Of a DNA stretch of 64,000 nucleotides, positions 15,260 to 24,199 are shown piece by piece. A model generated the notes under the pieces. It was not told the DNA's origin and did no database searches. It saw nothing but the letters and a program-made list of their open reading frames with translations. The stretch is from PFJX01 sp040757575 (lineage in GTDB: Bacteria > Pseudomonadota > Gammaproteobacteria > Burkholderiales > Thiobacillaceae). Positions within the stretch are counted from its first letter, which is position 1. Each line of letters begins with the position of its first letter. The stretch lies in contig JBFLXA010000007.1 of the NCBI GenBank assembly GCA_040757575.1, positions 1 to 64,000 of the forward strand, in the 5' to 3' direction. The translations under genes were made by a program, and so were the position numbers.

Positions 15260-15829
15260 TCAGGCGTGCCCGGCATGATCCTTGAGGTAGGCCCGGGTCT
15301 TGGCGCCCCAGAGCCAGACATAACGGAACCCGGACAGGGCCACCAGGGCTGCGGTGGCCTGGGCCAGGGGGTAGATCCAGTGGTCCAGGCCCAGGTACAG
15401 GGCCAGGTCCGCCAGGGTAAAGCTCACCAGGATGAATTCCATGGCCGTGGCGGCCTTGCCGGACAGGGTGGGCCGCACGTCCAGGGCCCCCGTGAGGCGG
15501 CGGTAGGCTTCCGCGCCGGCCAGGATCACCCCGTCCCGCAGGGCCACCACCCACAAGAGCCACATGGGCAGCAGGTCCGTCAGGCACAGGAAGGCCGTGG
15601 TGGTGAGCAGCATGAGCTTGTCGGCAATGGGGTCCAGCCAGGCCCCCAGCACGCTGCGCTGGTTCAGCAGCCGGGCCAGGTTGCCGTCCAGCAGATCGGT
15701 CACTGCCGCCGCCACGAACAGCCAGAAGGCCCCTTCCACATCCCCCAGCCAGAGCCGCCAGGCCACGAAGGGCGTCAGCACGATGCGTGCGGCGGTGAGC
15801 AGGTTGGGCAGGGTCAGGTTGCCGCTCAT
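15260..15829 (-). CDS. CDP-alcohol phosphatidyltransferase family membrane protein
   Basis: A 189-residue membrane enzyme with the CDP-alcohol phosphatidyltransferase signature DG-x2-AR-x8-G-x3-D-x3-D seen as DLLDGNLARLLNQRSVLGAW followed by LDPIADK (about 44-71), and four to five hydrophobic segments. Members include phosphatidylglycerophosphate synthase (PgsA) and cardiolipin synthases. Its N-terminus (LTPNLL-like) suits the PgsA group, but the specific lipid product is not certain. It lies 22 bases after the FAD-linked oxidase gene. Confidence 0.85.
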   Translation of the reverse strand: MSGNLTLPNLLTAARIVLTPFVAWRLWLGDVEGAFWLFVAAAVTDLLDGNLARLLNQRSVLGAWLDPIADKLMLLTTTAFLCLTDLLPMWLLWVVALRDGVILAGAEAYRRLTGALDVRPTLSGKAATAMEFILVSFTLADLALYLGLDHWIYPLAQATAALVALSGFRYVWLWGAKTRAYLKDHAGHA

Positions 15830-15851
15830 GGGGCCAGGGGCTGAGTAGGCG

Positions 15852-17246
15852 TCAGTCCGGCAGTTTCTTGCCCGGGTTGAGAATGCCCCGGGGGTCGAAC
15901 AGGCGTTTCACGTCCCGCATCATGGCCAGGGTGGGTGCGTCCAGTTCCTTGGCCACGTAGCGGCGCTTCTCCGAGCCGATGCCGTGTTCGCCGGACAGGC
16001 TGCCCCCCAGGCCCAGCACGGCCTCGATGAGAGCGTCGTGGCAGGCGTGGGCCCGCTTCATTTCCTCGGGGTCGTCCGGGTGCACCATGAGGTTGACGTG
16101 CAGGTTGCCGTTGCCGGCGTGACCGAAGCTGACGATGGGCACGGCGTGGTGGTGGCCCAGGGCGTCGATGGCGTTCACCAGATTGGCCAGGCGGCCGATG
16201 GGCACCACCACGTCTTCGTTGATCTTCAGAGGAGCGATCTGCTTCACCGCCATGGACAGGGATTTGCGCGCCGTCCACAGGCGGGTGATATCCGCCTTGT
16301 TGAAACCGGACAGGATTTCCAGCAGGCCTTCTCCTGCCAGGGCCCGCTCCAGGGCAGCGATCTGGCGGGGCACGTCGTCCTTCGCCCCGTCCGCTTCCAC
16401 CATCAGCACCGCCTGGGTGCCGGCGGGCAGGCCGGCGTTCACCACCTGCTCGCCCCCATAGGCGGTGAGCACGTCGATGGAACGCCGGTCCATGAATTCC
16501 AGGGCACAGGGCACCACGGGCTGGTTCATCAGCCGCTGCACGGCCGCACAGGCAGCGGCGTTGGAGTCAAAGCAGACCCGCAGGGTGGCCACTGTCTCCG
16601 GGGCGGGCACCAGCTTCAGGGTGGCCTCGGTGATGAGGGCCAGGGTGCCTTCAGAACCCACCAGCAGGCGGGACAGGTCGTAGGCGGTGGCGTATTTGCT
16701 GGTGTGGCTGCCCACCCGCAGTTCCCGGCCGTCGCCGGCCACGGCCTTCAGGCCCAGCACGTGGTCCCGGGTGGCGCCGTATTTCACGCAGCGGGGGCCG
16801 GCGGCGTTCATGGCCAGGTTGCCGCCGATGCGGCAGTAGGCGCCGGAACCCGGGTCCGGGGCGTACATGAGTCCGGCGGTATGGGCCAGGCGGTCGATGT
16901 CTTCGGTGACGACGCCGGGCTGCACCACCACGTAGCGGTTGGTGGCATCGAATTCCAGGATACGGCTCATGCATTCAAAGCTCACCACCACGCTGCCGGG
17001 CACCGGCAGGGCGCCCCCCACGTTGCCGGAACCGGCCCCCCGGGGGATGAGGGGAAAGCCATGGGCATTGGCCAGACGGACGATGGCCGCCACCTGGTCG
17101 TGGGTCCGGGGAAAAAGGACGGCCAGCGGCGTACAGGACCGGGGGGTTTCGTCGCTGGCGTAGAGGGCCAGGGTATCGGGGTCGGCCCGGGCCTGTTCAT
17201 CACCCAGCAGGGCTTTGAGCTCGGTGAGGAGGGTGGGGGTGAACAT
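15852..17246 (-). CDS. FAD-linked oxidase of the GlcD / D-lactate dehydrogenase family
   Basis: A 464-residue flavoprotein with an N-terminal FAD-binding domain (PRGAGSGNVGGALP; GNLAMNAAGPRCVKYG) and a C-terminal FAD-oxidase domain ending in SFGHAGNGNLHVN, GGSLSGEHGIGSEKR and LFDPRGILNPGKKLP. It oxidises a 2-hydroxy acid such as glycolate or D-lactate. GlcE and GlcF are not adjacent, so a single-subunit D-lactate or 2-hydroxyacid dehydrogenase is likely. MFTPTLLTEL fits the family start; an in-frame ATG at 17270 with a better ribosome site (GGAG) would overlap the upstream gene by 13 bases. Confidence 0.88.
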   Translation of the reverse strand: MFTPTLLTELKALLGDEQARADPDTLALYASDETPRSCTPLAVLFPRTHDQVAAIVRLANAHGFPLIPRGAGSGNVGGALPVPGSVVVSFECMSRILEFDATNRYVVVQPGVVTEDIDRLAHTAGLMYAPDPGSGAYCRIGGNLAMNAAGPRCVKYGATRDHVLGLKAVAGDGRELRVGSHTSKYATAYDLSRLLVGSEGTLALITEATLKLVPAPETVATLRVCFDSNAAACAAVQRLMNQPVVPCALEFMDRRSIDVLTAYGGEQVVNAGLPAGTQAVLMVEADGAKDDVPRQIAALERALAGEGLLEILSGFNKADITRLWTARKSLSMAVKQIAPLKINEDVVVPIGRLANLVNAIDALGHHHAVPIVSFGHAGNGNLHVNLMVHPDDPEEMKRAHACHDALIEAVLGLGGSLSGEHGIGSEKRRYVAKELDAPTLAMMRDVKRLFDPRGILNPGKKLPD

Positions 17247-17257
17247 CGGGATGCGGC

Positions 17258-17836
17258 TTATCCCAGGCACGGCTCCACCACTTCGGCCACCTTCACCAGG
17301 GCATCAGAGTCGGCATAGCGGCTATGGACTTCGGCAATGGCGGCGTCATACAGCACCCGGTTGAAAGGCATGGCCAACTGTTCCTGCATGCAGTGCTTCA
17401 GGGCCTGGGTCATCACCTTGTCCAGGGACACGAGGCGCCGGGCCATGATGAGGCCGTCCTCGGTATTCACCAGGGTGATCTTCAGCCGGGCCCGGTCGCC
17501 GGTGGCCTCGTCCGGCAGTTCCCGTTCCCCTTCCGGCACCAGATGGACGTTGAAGGCCGCATCGGACCATTCGCACACGCTCTTGATCTTATAAAGCAGA
17601 AACGCGGCAGGACCGTGGGTGAACAGAGCCACTTCCACGTCCGCCCCGCGCAGACCCTGGATCTCCCCCACCGTGGGCGCCGGCCAGAACAGGGTCAGAT
17701 CATGGGCGCCGTGGCGATACACATAACGCACGCCCTCGTCGTAGCGGGTGTACTGGGCAGACCAGGGCTCTCCCACCTTGGGGTCGGGGGAAACGAATTC
17801 GGGCCGCTCGAAGGTATGGGGCGTCTTGCCTTCCAT
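17258..17836 (-). CDS. Protein of unknown function (192 residues)
   Basis: A soluble 192-residue protein without signal or membrane segment. The sequence is mixed alpha/beta, with an acidic, aromatic-rich N-terminal half and a helical C-terminus (MARRLVSLDKVMTQALKHCM). The family is not recognised. Its ATG shares one base with the stop of the SseB-like gene (TGATG) and follows GGAGGACC, so the two are translated together. The GlcD-type gene follows at once. Confidence 0.75.
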   Translation of the reverse strand: MEGKTPHTFERPEFVSPDPKVGEPWSAQYTRYDEGVRYVYRHGAHDLTLFWPAPTVGEIQGLRGADVEVALFTHGPAAFLLYKIKSVCEWSDAAFNVHLVPEGERELPDEATGDRARLKITLVNTEDGLIMARRLVSLDKVMTQALKHCMQEQLAMPFNRVLYDAAIAEVHSRYADSDALVKVAEVVEPCLG

Positions 17837-18246
17837 CACTGGTCCTCCGGCAAAAGGCCCGCCAGCATGGCCACCATGTCCGGGTCGAAGTCGATCCCCG
17901 GGTCCATGCCCGGATTGATGGTCAAGCCCATGCCGGCACCCATGCGCCGCACAATCCAGGACATCTCCGTCAGCAGGCCACCGGAGTAATTGGGAAACTC
18001 GTCCTTCAGCACCTTGGCCCGCTCAGGGGTGGAGAAAGCCACCAGCACCCGGTTGCCCTCTTCGTCCTCGATAACCAGGGGCTGGGCCTTGGTGGAAAGC
18101 TGGAAGCCGGCGATCTGGTGCTTTTCGTCCTGGACCGGCATGAACACCTGTTGGTCCAAGAGTTGTTTGGCAAAGTCTTCCGGCTCCAGCCGGCCTTCGT
18201 TCAGTTCTACGAGCAGACGCTCGACGTCATTGCGGGGGGAGTCCAT
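17836..18246 (-). CDS. SseB-family N-terminal domain protein
   Basis: A 136-residue cytoplasmic protein. The segment VFMPVQDEKHQIAGFQL followed by DEEGNRVLVAFSTPERA resembles the SseB N-terminal domain, found in small proteins of unclear role (the name comes from a Salmonella enhanced-serine-sensitivity factor). The start at 18246 was preferred over the ORF's first ATG because it begins MDSPRNDVERLLVELNEG without the proline-rich leader. It forms a two- or three-gene unit with the downstream unknown and the flavoprotein. Confidence 0.72.
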   Translation of the reverse strand: MDSPRNDVERLLVELNEGRLEPEDFAKQLLDQQVFMPVQDEKHQIAGFQLSTKAQPLVIEDEEGNRVLVAFSTPERAKVLKDEFPNYSGGLLTEMSWIVRRMGAGMGLTINPGMDPGIDFDPDMVAMLAGLLPEDQ

Positions 18247-18388
18247 GGTGGCTACAGGGAAATCAGGGGGTTTCAAGGCTGGCAGGATAGCACCCCGGGA
18301 CCTGTCCGGGGCACAGCACCTGGCATTCCGGGATTATCCTTCGACCTCCATTTTCCCCGTGGCCACCCCAACTGAAGGAGGAGTCTCC

Positions 18389-18667
18389 ATGCACATCCCA
18401 CCCCGCCGCCGTAACCCCCGCCTGGCCGCCCTGCTCGCCGCCGCCATGGCAACCGCCTTCTCCGCCCAGGCCAGCGCCGGAGATGCCTTTGAACAGGCCC
18501 TGAACACCAGCCTCACCGAGAAAAAAGGCGTGGTGCTCTACGTGAACGGCCAGGCCATCCCCGGCCGGGTCACCAAGCTGGAGAAGGACAGCGTGGAACT
18601 CAGTTCCCGGGAATACGCCCGCATCGTCGTGCGGCGGGAACGCATCGACGCCGTGGCCGGCAACTGA
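18389..18667 (+). CDS. Small exported protein with an Sm/Hfq-like SH3 barrel
   Basis: A 92-residue protein starting after AAGGAGGAG. Residues 1-31 are a signal peptide with an Arg-rich start (PRRRNPRLAALLAAAMA) and cleavage near AQASAG. The mature domain is one small beta barrel: VVLYVNGQAIPGRVTKLEKD followed by SVEL and YARIVVRRERIDAV. Its pattern resembles the Sm1/Sm2 motifs of Hfq (YLVNGIKLQGQI ... VYKHAIST), though the protein is predicted to be exported. Function is unknown; the fold call is inference. Confidence 0.65.
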   Translation: MHIPPRRRNPRLAALLAAAMATAFSAQASAGDAFEQALNTSLTEKKGVVLYVNGQAIPGRVTKLEKDSVELSSREYARIVVRRERIDAVAGN

Positions 18668-18681
18668 GCCCAGACCCCGGC

Positions 18682-19653
18682 TTGGAACCCGACGCCGCCG
18701 ACTGGGCCGGCCTGCCGGCCCCGCTCCTGGCCCTGCTGGAAGCCGAGCGGGCGGCGGGTAACCGGGTGCTGGCGGTGGAATACGGCTTTCCGGCGCCCCC
18801 CGCCGGGTTTTGCATTCAGCTTGAACGGCCGGTCTCCACCCGGCCGGACCAGGTTCAGGATGGCCTGGAATACCGGCAATGGCCCAACTGGAAGGGCGCC
18901 CATGGCTACACGGACGCCAAGGGCCACCATTTCCTCCTCAACCCACCCCTGCCGCCACCGTCCGACCCGGTCATGCGCTGGGATGAACCCGCAGGGGTAT
19001 CCCGGGCGACGGCGCCTCCCCTGCCCCAGGACATCCCCCCGCCCGGGGAAGCCGACGCGGCATCGCCCCTGGAGCGCTTTCGTGCCAGCCTGAACATCGA
19101 CTACGAGAAGTGGCACGAAGGGATCGGCTATGACCTGGATGCCCTGGAAGCCCTGGACCGGGATGCCCGCCAGGCCGCAGAACGCCTGATCCTGGACCGG
19201 AACGCCCAGGACTGGCGGGACGTGGAGGCCCTGGCCCATCTGAACACGGTATCCACCCGCGCCATGCTGCGCCAAGCCGCAGAGGAAGGCACGGCTGCCA
19301 TTCGCCTGGCGGTGCTCCACTACGCCCCGGACCTGCTCCCCCCGGAAGACCGCACCCGCACCCTGGTGGCGGCCCTGGCCACCACCGCCCCCTTCGACGG
19401 CCTGGGCCTGGCTGTGGCCGCCGTGGTGGCCCATCACCCGCCCCCGGTCTTGGACGCCCTGTGGCGGGGCCTGATAGAGCGGGAAGGCGGCGTGGCGGTG
19501 CATTTCGCCGCCCTGCTCACCTACCTTTACGGCCAGGCAGCATCGACCTTCGACTGGGCCCAGCGTCCCTTCTTCCTTACCTTCAACACCGAAGATGCGG
19601 ATGAGCGGGCAACTGCCGTGGCTGCCCTGAGAAAACGGCTGGGTCTGGACTGA
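18682..19653 (+). CDS. Protein of unknown function (323 residues), TTG start
   Basis: A 323-residue soluble protein beginning 14 bases after the previous gene at a TTG codon; no ATG is available nearby in frame. An N-terminal mixed domain (about 1-100, with AVEYGFPAPPAGFCIQL and WPNWKGAHGYTD) is followed by a proline-rich linker (about 100-130) and a helical C-terminal domain with repeated Ala/Leu helices that may be HEAT-like. The family is not recognised and no catalytic motif is seen. Confidence 0.7.
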   Translation: MEPDAADWAGLPAPLLALLEAERAAGNRVLAVEYGFPAPPAGFCIQLERPVSTRPDQVQDGLEYRQWPNWKGAHGYTDAKGHHFLLNPPLPPPSDPVMRWDEPAGVSRATAPPLPQDIPPPGEADAASPLERFRASLNIDYEKWHEGIGYDLDALEALDRDARQAAERLILDRNAQDWRDVEALAHLNTVSTRAMLRQAAEEGTAAIRLAVLHYAPDLLPPEDRTRTLVAALATTAPFDGLGLAVAAVVAHHPPPVLDALWRGLIEREGGVAVHFAALLTYLYGQAASTFDWAQRPFFLTFNTEDADERATAVAALRKRLGLD

Positions 19654-19755
19654 ACACGGCTCACGGGGCCATTTTGTATTAATTGTTTCAGGGTGCTTTT
19701 GCCCCCGCCCTCTGGCGCGGCATACTGCCCCAAACAATCGTCGCTGGATGGGGTG

Positions 19756-20496
19756 ATGGAACCAAGGGACAGCTTGCTGGTGGTGGACGACGAGCCGGAG
19801 ATCGTGGAAATCCTGGTGGAGTATTTCTCCGGCCAGGGTTTTGACGTGCTCAGCGCCGGCAATGCCGGCCAGGCCCGGGCCATCCTGGAAAATCACGCGC
19901 CCCGGCTCGCCATCCTGGACATCCGCATGCCCGGCGAGGACGGCCTTTCCCTGGCCCGCTGGATACGGGAAACCCGCAAGGACATGGGCATCATCATGCT
20001 CACCACCGCCGCCGACGTGGTGGACCGCATCATCGGCCTGGAAATGGGTGCCGACGACTACATGCCCAAGCCCTTCGAGCCCCGTGAACTGCTGGCCCGG
20101 GTGAAAAGTGTGCTGCGCCGCCTGGCGGAACGGCAGGCGGCCGGCGACCCGGCCGCCGCATCTCCGGTACCGGGCCGCTTTCCCTTCGGCCTGTGTGAAC
20201 TGGATCTGGCTACCCGCACCCTGCTGGACAAGGAAGGAAAAACCGTCCCCCTCACCGCCATGGAATTCGACCTGCTCAAGGTCTTTGCAGAAAACGCCGG
20301 CCGGGTGCTCAACCGGGACCAGCTCATGGAACTGGCCCACCACAGGGGCTGGGAAGTGTTCGACCGCTCCATCGACCTGCGCATCATGCGCCTGCGCCGC
20401 AAGATCGAACCGGACCCGGAAAAACCCGAAGTCATCAAGACCGTCCGGGGCGTGGGCTACCTGTACGTCAACGGCAAAGCCACGGACGGATCGTGA
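19756..20496 (+). CDS. OmpR-family response regulator
   Basis: A 246-residue two-component regulator. The receiver domain (about 6-120) has the acidic pair Asp11-Asp12, phospho-acceptor Asp55 (AILDIRMPG), Thr in MLTT and Lys in PKPFEPREL. A winged-helix DNA-binding domain follows (about 150-240; GRVLNRDQLMELAH, IRVLRLRRK-like, VRGVGYLY). Start ATG 19756 (MEPRDSLLVV) was chosen because upstream codons are not receiver-like. Its stop overlaps the GTG start of the hybrid kinase, its likely partner. Confidence 0.93.
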   Translation: MEPRDSLLVVDDEPEIVEILVEYFSGQGFDVLSAGNAGQARAILENHAPRLAILDIRMPGEDGLSLARWIRETRKDMGIIMLTTAADVVDRIIGLEMGADDYMPKPFEPRELLARVKSVLRRLAERQAAGDPAAASPVPGRFPFGLCELDLATRTLLDKEGKTVPLTAMEFDLLKVFAENAGRVLNRDQLMELAHHRGWEVFDRSIDLRIMRLRRKIEPDPEKPEVIKTVRGVGYLYVNGKATDGS

Positions 20497-23330
20497 ACGG
20501 GGAACAGGCAACGCCGGAGCGGCGGGGCCAGGAGGACCGCAGCCTGCTGCGGCGCTATCACCGCCTGCTCCTGGTCATCACCCTGCCCCTGTTCATCGTC
20601 GTGCTGGTGCTGGCCAGCAGCCAGTACCGCAGCCAGCGCCAGCAGATCCTGTCCGACCTGGCCCGGGCCAGCGCCAGCCACGTCATCACCCTGGAAGCCA
20701 TTGCCAAATCCGCCAGGGACCATGTGCTGCGCATGCAGGCCTGGTCCGGAGGCTACCTGCTCAATCCCGCCAGCACGCCCAGCAGCCTGCGCCAGCACCT
20801 GACCCCCTTCATGGAAGGCGGCGTCCTGGCCGGTTACACCCTGGATGGCATCCCCCCCGCCCAGCGCCCCTTCGTGGGCCAGCTCCTCTGGCTGGGAGAG
20901 AACCCGGCCCAGGCCGGACAGGCGCTGCGGCTGCTGGACCAGGCCCTGGAGTTCTTCAGCCTGGTGCGCCTGACCCATGACATCGACGCCAGCTTCCAGT
21001 GGTCCTACTTCCTGCCGGCCAGCCAGGAATTCGCCAACATCTACCCCTGGTCCCCCACCCGGGACCTGTTGCGCAACATGGGCCACGACGGGCTGCGCCC
21101 CGGCCTGGAAAGCCTTTATGGCCACGAATTCTTCCAGGCCGGCACCCCGGGGCGGAACCCGGACCGGAGCGCCTACTGGACCGAACCCTACGTGGACCCG
21201 GCCGGCTCCGGCGCCATGGTGTCCCACTGCGCGCCGGTCTACCAGGCGGACCGTTTCCTGGGCGTGGTGGGCACGGACATCCGCCTGGCCACCCTGGCCA
21301 AGGCACTGGAACAACTGCCCATCAGCGTGGGCCGGCTGTTGATCGTCGATGACCGGAACATGCTGCTGGCCGATTCCCGGGGCACCCGTGCCGATGCGGT
21401 GCTGCCCGCCAGCTCGGCCCTGCCTGAAGGACTGGCCGCCGCCGATCTGGCCGAGGTCCACCTGGCCGCCGGCGGGCCGGTGGAGAAAGGTAGACACGTG
21501 CTGGTGGCCGGCACCACCCGGCATGCCCCCTGGACCCTGATCCACCTCATCCCGGACCGGGAGATCACCGCCCTGCTGCTGCCCCGCTTCGTCCCCTACG
21601 GCATCATCCTCGCCCTGCTGGCCGGCACCTTTCTCCTGGCCCTCTACCTGCTGCGGCGGGAGTTCATCAACCCGGCCCTGGAACTGGTGCACTACATCCA
21701 GCGGGTGTCCCGGGACCCGACGGCCGCCGAACCAGTGCTGCCACGGCTCTGGCAGACCTGGACCAACGTGGTGTCCCGCACCTTCGCCGCCAACCGGGAA
21801 GCCAGCCGCAAGCTCAAGGAAAACGAGGCCTTCAAGACGGCCATCGTCGACAACGCCCTGCTGGCGGTCATCACCATGGACGCGGAAGGCCGGGTGGTGG
21901 AATTCAACCCTGCCGCCGAGGCCCTGTTCGGCCACCCACGGCAGACGGCCCTGGGGCGGGACATGGCGGACCTGATCATTCCCGAGCGCAATCGGGCAGC
22001 CCACCGGGCCGGCCTTGCCCGTTACCTGTCCACCCGGCACTCCCTCATGCTGGGCAAGCGGCTGGAACTCGGCGCCATGACCGCAAGTGGCGAAGAGATT
22101 CCCGTGGAACTCAGCGTCTCCGCCAACCGGGTGGGGGAGGCCCACTACTTCACTGCCTTCGTCATGGACCTGCGGGACAAGAAGCGGGCCGAGGAGGAAC
22201 TGGCCCGGCAGCGGGACGCCCTGCGCCAGAGCGAAAAACTCTCCGCCATGGGGGCCCTGCTGGCGGGGGTAGCCCACGAGCTCAACAACCCCCTGGCCAT
22301 CCTCATGGGCCGCGCCGCCCTGCTGGAAGCCAAATCCTCCGACCCGGCCATCCGTTCCGACGCCCTCAAGATCCACGCCGCCGCCGAACGCTGCGGCCGC
22401 ATCGTGCAGACCTTCCTGGGCATGGCCCGGCAACGCCCCTCGGCCCGGCGGCCAGCCAGCTTCAACGAACTGGCCGCCGGGGCCCTGGACCTGCTGAGCT
22501 ACAGCCTGCGCAGTTCCGGCATCCAGGTGCGCACCCGGCTGATGGCGGACCCACCCCGGCTGGACATGGCCGCCGACCAGATCGGCCAGGCCGTGCTCAA
22601 CCTGCTGGTCAACGCCCAGCAAGCCCTGGCCGACCAGCCGGAGCCCCGCATCATCGAAGTGGAAACCGGCGTAGACCACGGCAGGGCCATGCTGCGCATC
22701 GCCGACAACGGCCCGGGCATTGCGCCGGACCTGAGGGAACGGATCTTCGATCCCTTCTTCACCACCAAGGCCGAAGGCAGCGGCACCGGCGTGGGGCTCT
22801 CCGTCAGCCGGGCCGTGATGCGGGAACAGGGCGGCGACCTGGAACTGGAAAGCGATGCCCCCGCCTGTGCCTTCTGCCTCTGGCTGCCCCTGGTCGAGGT
22901 GGCGCCCGCCCCCCCCGGGGCTGACACGCCCGCCCTGCCCAGCCCTGTCCCCCAGGCCGGCCATGCCCTGATCGTCGATGACGAAGCGGAAATCGCCAGT
23001 CTCCTGGGGGACATCCTGCGCTCCGCCGGATTCACCACCACCCAGGTCACCAGCGGCCGGGACGCCCTGGCCTGGCTGGCCGGCGGCCAGGCCTGCGACC
23101 TGATCCTCAGCGACATGCGCATGCCGGACACCGACGGCCCGGCCCTCTGGCGGGCGGTCGGGCAACACCACCCCCACCTGGCCGGGCGCATGGCCTTCAT
23201 CACCGGCGACACCATGTCCCCCACCGCCGCGCCTTTCCTGCGGGAAACCGGCGCCCCCTGGCTGGAGAAGCCCTTCACGCCCGAGGATGTGCTGGACCTG
23301 ATCGCCCGCCTGGTACCGGACCCGGGCTGA
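20493..23330 (+). CDS. Hybrid sensor histidine kinase (periplasmic sensor, PAS, HisKA, HATPase, receiver)
   Basis: A 945-residue inner-membrane kinase starting at GTG and overlapping the regulator gene. The order is TM about 27-46, a large periplasmic sensor probably of the dCache type (50-360), TM about 367-390, PAS (about 450-560), HisKA with phospho-acceptor His595 (GVAHELNNP), HATPase with NGPGI, FFTTK and GTGVGLSVS, and a C-terminal receiver with Asp874 (LILSDMRMPD). It has the same architecture as the kinase at 28.2-31.0 kb. The nearby cluster of exported-protein genes suggests surface properties as the output. Confidence 0.92.
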   Translation: MNGEQATPERRGQEDRSLLRRYHRLLLVITLPLFIVVLVLASSQYRSQRQQILSDLARASASHVITLEAIAKSARDHVLRMQAWSGGYLLNPASTPSSLRQHLTPFMEGGVLAGYTLDGIPPAQRPFVGQLLWLGENPAQAGQALRLLDQALEFFSLVRLTHDIDASFQWSYFLPASQEFANIYPWSPTRDLLRNMGHDGLRPGLESLYGHEFFQAGTPGRNPDRSAYWTEPYVDPAGSGAMVSHCAPVYQADRFLGVVGTDIRLATLAKALEQLPISVGRLLIVDDRNMLLADSRGTRADAVLPASSALPEGLAAADLAEVHLAAGGPVEKGRHVLVAGTTRHAPWTLIHLIPDREITALLLPRFVPYGIILALLAGTFLLALYLLRREFINPALELVHYIQRVSRDPTAAEPVLPRLWQTWTNVVSRTFAANREASRKLKENEAFKTAIVDNALLAVITMDAEGRVVEFNPAAEALFGHPRQTALGRDMADLIIPERNRAAHRAGLARYLSTRHSLMLGKRLELGAMTASGEEIPVELSVSANRVGEAHYFTAFVMDLRDKKRAEEELARQRDALRQSEKLSAMGALLAGVAHELNNPLAILMGRAALLEAKSSDPAIRSDALKIHAAAERCGRIVQTFLGMARQRPSARRPASFNELAAGALDLLSYSLRSSGIQVRTRLMADPPRLDMAADQIGQAVLNLLVNAQQALADQPEPRIIEVETGVDHGRAMLRIADNGPGIAPDLRERIFDPFFTTKAEGSGTGVGLSVSRAVMREQGGDLELESDAPACAFCLWLPLVEVAPAPPGADTPALPSPVPQAGHALIVDDEAEIASLLGDILRSAGFTTTQVTSGRDALAWLAGGQACDLILSDMRMPDTDGPALWRAVGQHHPHLAGRMAFITGDTMSPTAAPFLRETGAPWLEKPFTPEDVLDLIARLVPDPG

Positions 23331-23386
23331 AAATCCACCGGCCGGCGGGGCCAGCCTCCAAGGCGCCCACCAGGCCCCGCCCGCAA

Positions 23387-23450
23387 CAAATGAAACCCAA
23401 AACCGTGCCGGCGAAGTCAGCCTGATACACGGCCGTCCCAGACTGGCCCC
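23387..23450 (+). promoter_or_regulatory. Upstream motif copy 1 (PEP-CTERM region)
   Basis: CAAATGAAAC (23387-23396), GCGAAGTC, then CTGATACACGGC (TGATAC at 23423-23428) and ACTGGCCCC (23442-23450), in the 143-base gap before the gene at 23474. The same layout recurs at 24200, 31046 and 34167, with 26 or 27 bases between ATGAAAC and TGATAC. Confidence 0.75.
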
Positions 23451-23473
23451 ATGTCCCACCCCGCCATGCTGCC

Positions 23474-23731
23474 ATGAACGACGTCCTCGCCCTCACCCCG
23501 GGAACCGTGTTGCTGCTGCTGGTGCTGACCCTGGCCATGCTGCTGGGCAACCTACTCCTGCAACTGCTGCGCATGCACCTGCGGCGCCACGGCCTGGCCG
23601 CCTGGCTCACGGACAACGAACCCACACTGGTGGTCGCCCTCTGGGCAGTCCTGGCGCTCTTCGCCTACTTCATCGGCCCCAGCCTGATGATGGCCTTCAC
23701 CGGCCCTTCCGCCTGGGCCTTGCCCGGATGA
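23474..23731 (+). CDS. Small two-segment membrane protein of unknown function
   Basis: An 85-residue protein with two hydrophobic segments (about 8-31, TPGTVLLLLVLTLAMLLGNL, and about 50-75) joined by a basic loop (RMHLRRHG), giving a hairpin with the loop probably cytoplasmic. It is not recognised. It is the first gene after a copy of the upstream motif, and its stop overlaps the next small ORF (ATGA). Confidence 0.6.
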   Translation: MNDVLALTPGTVLLLLVLTLAMLLGNLLLQLLRMHLRRHGLAAWLTDNEPTLVVALWAVLALFAYFIGPSLMMAFTGPSAWALPG

Positions 23732-23940
23732 AACCCGCCATGCCGCCGCTCCGCCCCCTCCAGGCAAGGCCCGCTGCCGAATGCTCCACTCCACCCGCCC
23801 GACCCTCTCGCAACACGCCCCTGCCCGCCCAGCATGGATCCGGCCAGCCACTGGACCCGGACCAATGGCTCACGCCAGACCATCGCGCCCTGCTGGCCAC
23901 CCTGGCCCGCTGGCTGGATGAGCCCTCGACTTCTGAATAG
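23728..23940 (+). CDS. Small proline-rich protein of unknown function
   Basis: A 70-residue soluble ORF, proline-rich in its first 40 residues and with a helical tail (DHRALLATLARWLDEP). Its ATG overlaps the previous stop. It is not recognised. The main support is translational coupling and placement between two better-supported small genes. Confidence 0.45.
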   Translation: MKPAMPPLRPLQARPAAECSTPPARPSRNTPLPAQHGSGQPLDPDQWLTPDHRALLATLARWLDEPSTSE

Positions 23941-23949
23941 GAGGCCGCC

Positions 23950-24198
23950 ATGAAACACCTGTTCGCCCTGTTCAAGCGTTCCGCCCCCTCCCGGTCCCAG
24001 CCTGGATTCCAGTTCCTTCAGGAGAGCATTGCCTATTCCGCACTGCTGGCCGCCTGGGACGAAGGTCGTACACCCCCCAGCTTCGCGGAGTTCCTTGCGC
24101 AACACCGCCGGGATTCCGCCCCGGCGCCCCGGCTCCAGGCCGTCGTGCCCGGCAACCGGCGGGTCCGGCTCCAGCTGGCCCTGCGGCGGGCGGCGTAA
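23950..24198 (+). CDS. Small basic protein of unknown function
   Basis: An 82-residue soluble, arginine-rich protein starting after a strong TAGGAGGC ribosome site. The N-terminal part is helical (FQFLQESIAYSALLAAWDEG) and the C-terminus is strongly basic (PGNRRVRLQLALRRAA). The family is not recognised. It is probably transcribed with the two preceding small genes from motif copy 1. Confidence 0.55.
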   Translation: MKHLFALFKRSAPSRSQPGFQFLQESIAYSALLAAWDEGRTPPSFAEFLAQHRRDSAPAPRLQAVVPGNRRVRLQLALRRAA

Positions 24199-24199
24199 A

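Noticed and set aside
18538..20511. 657-codon open frame on the minus strand
   Set aside because: It crosses the unknown gene, the intergenic region and the response regulator; the composition is shadow-like and there is no start signal.
20457..23459. 1000-codon open frame on the minus strand
   Set aside because: It mirrors the hybrid kinase gene and consists of low-complexity Gly/Gln/His sequence with no domain. The kinase has clear domains.
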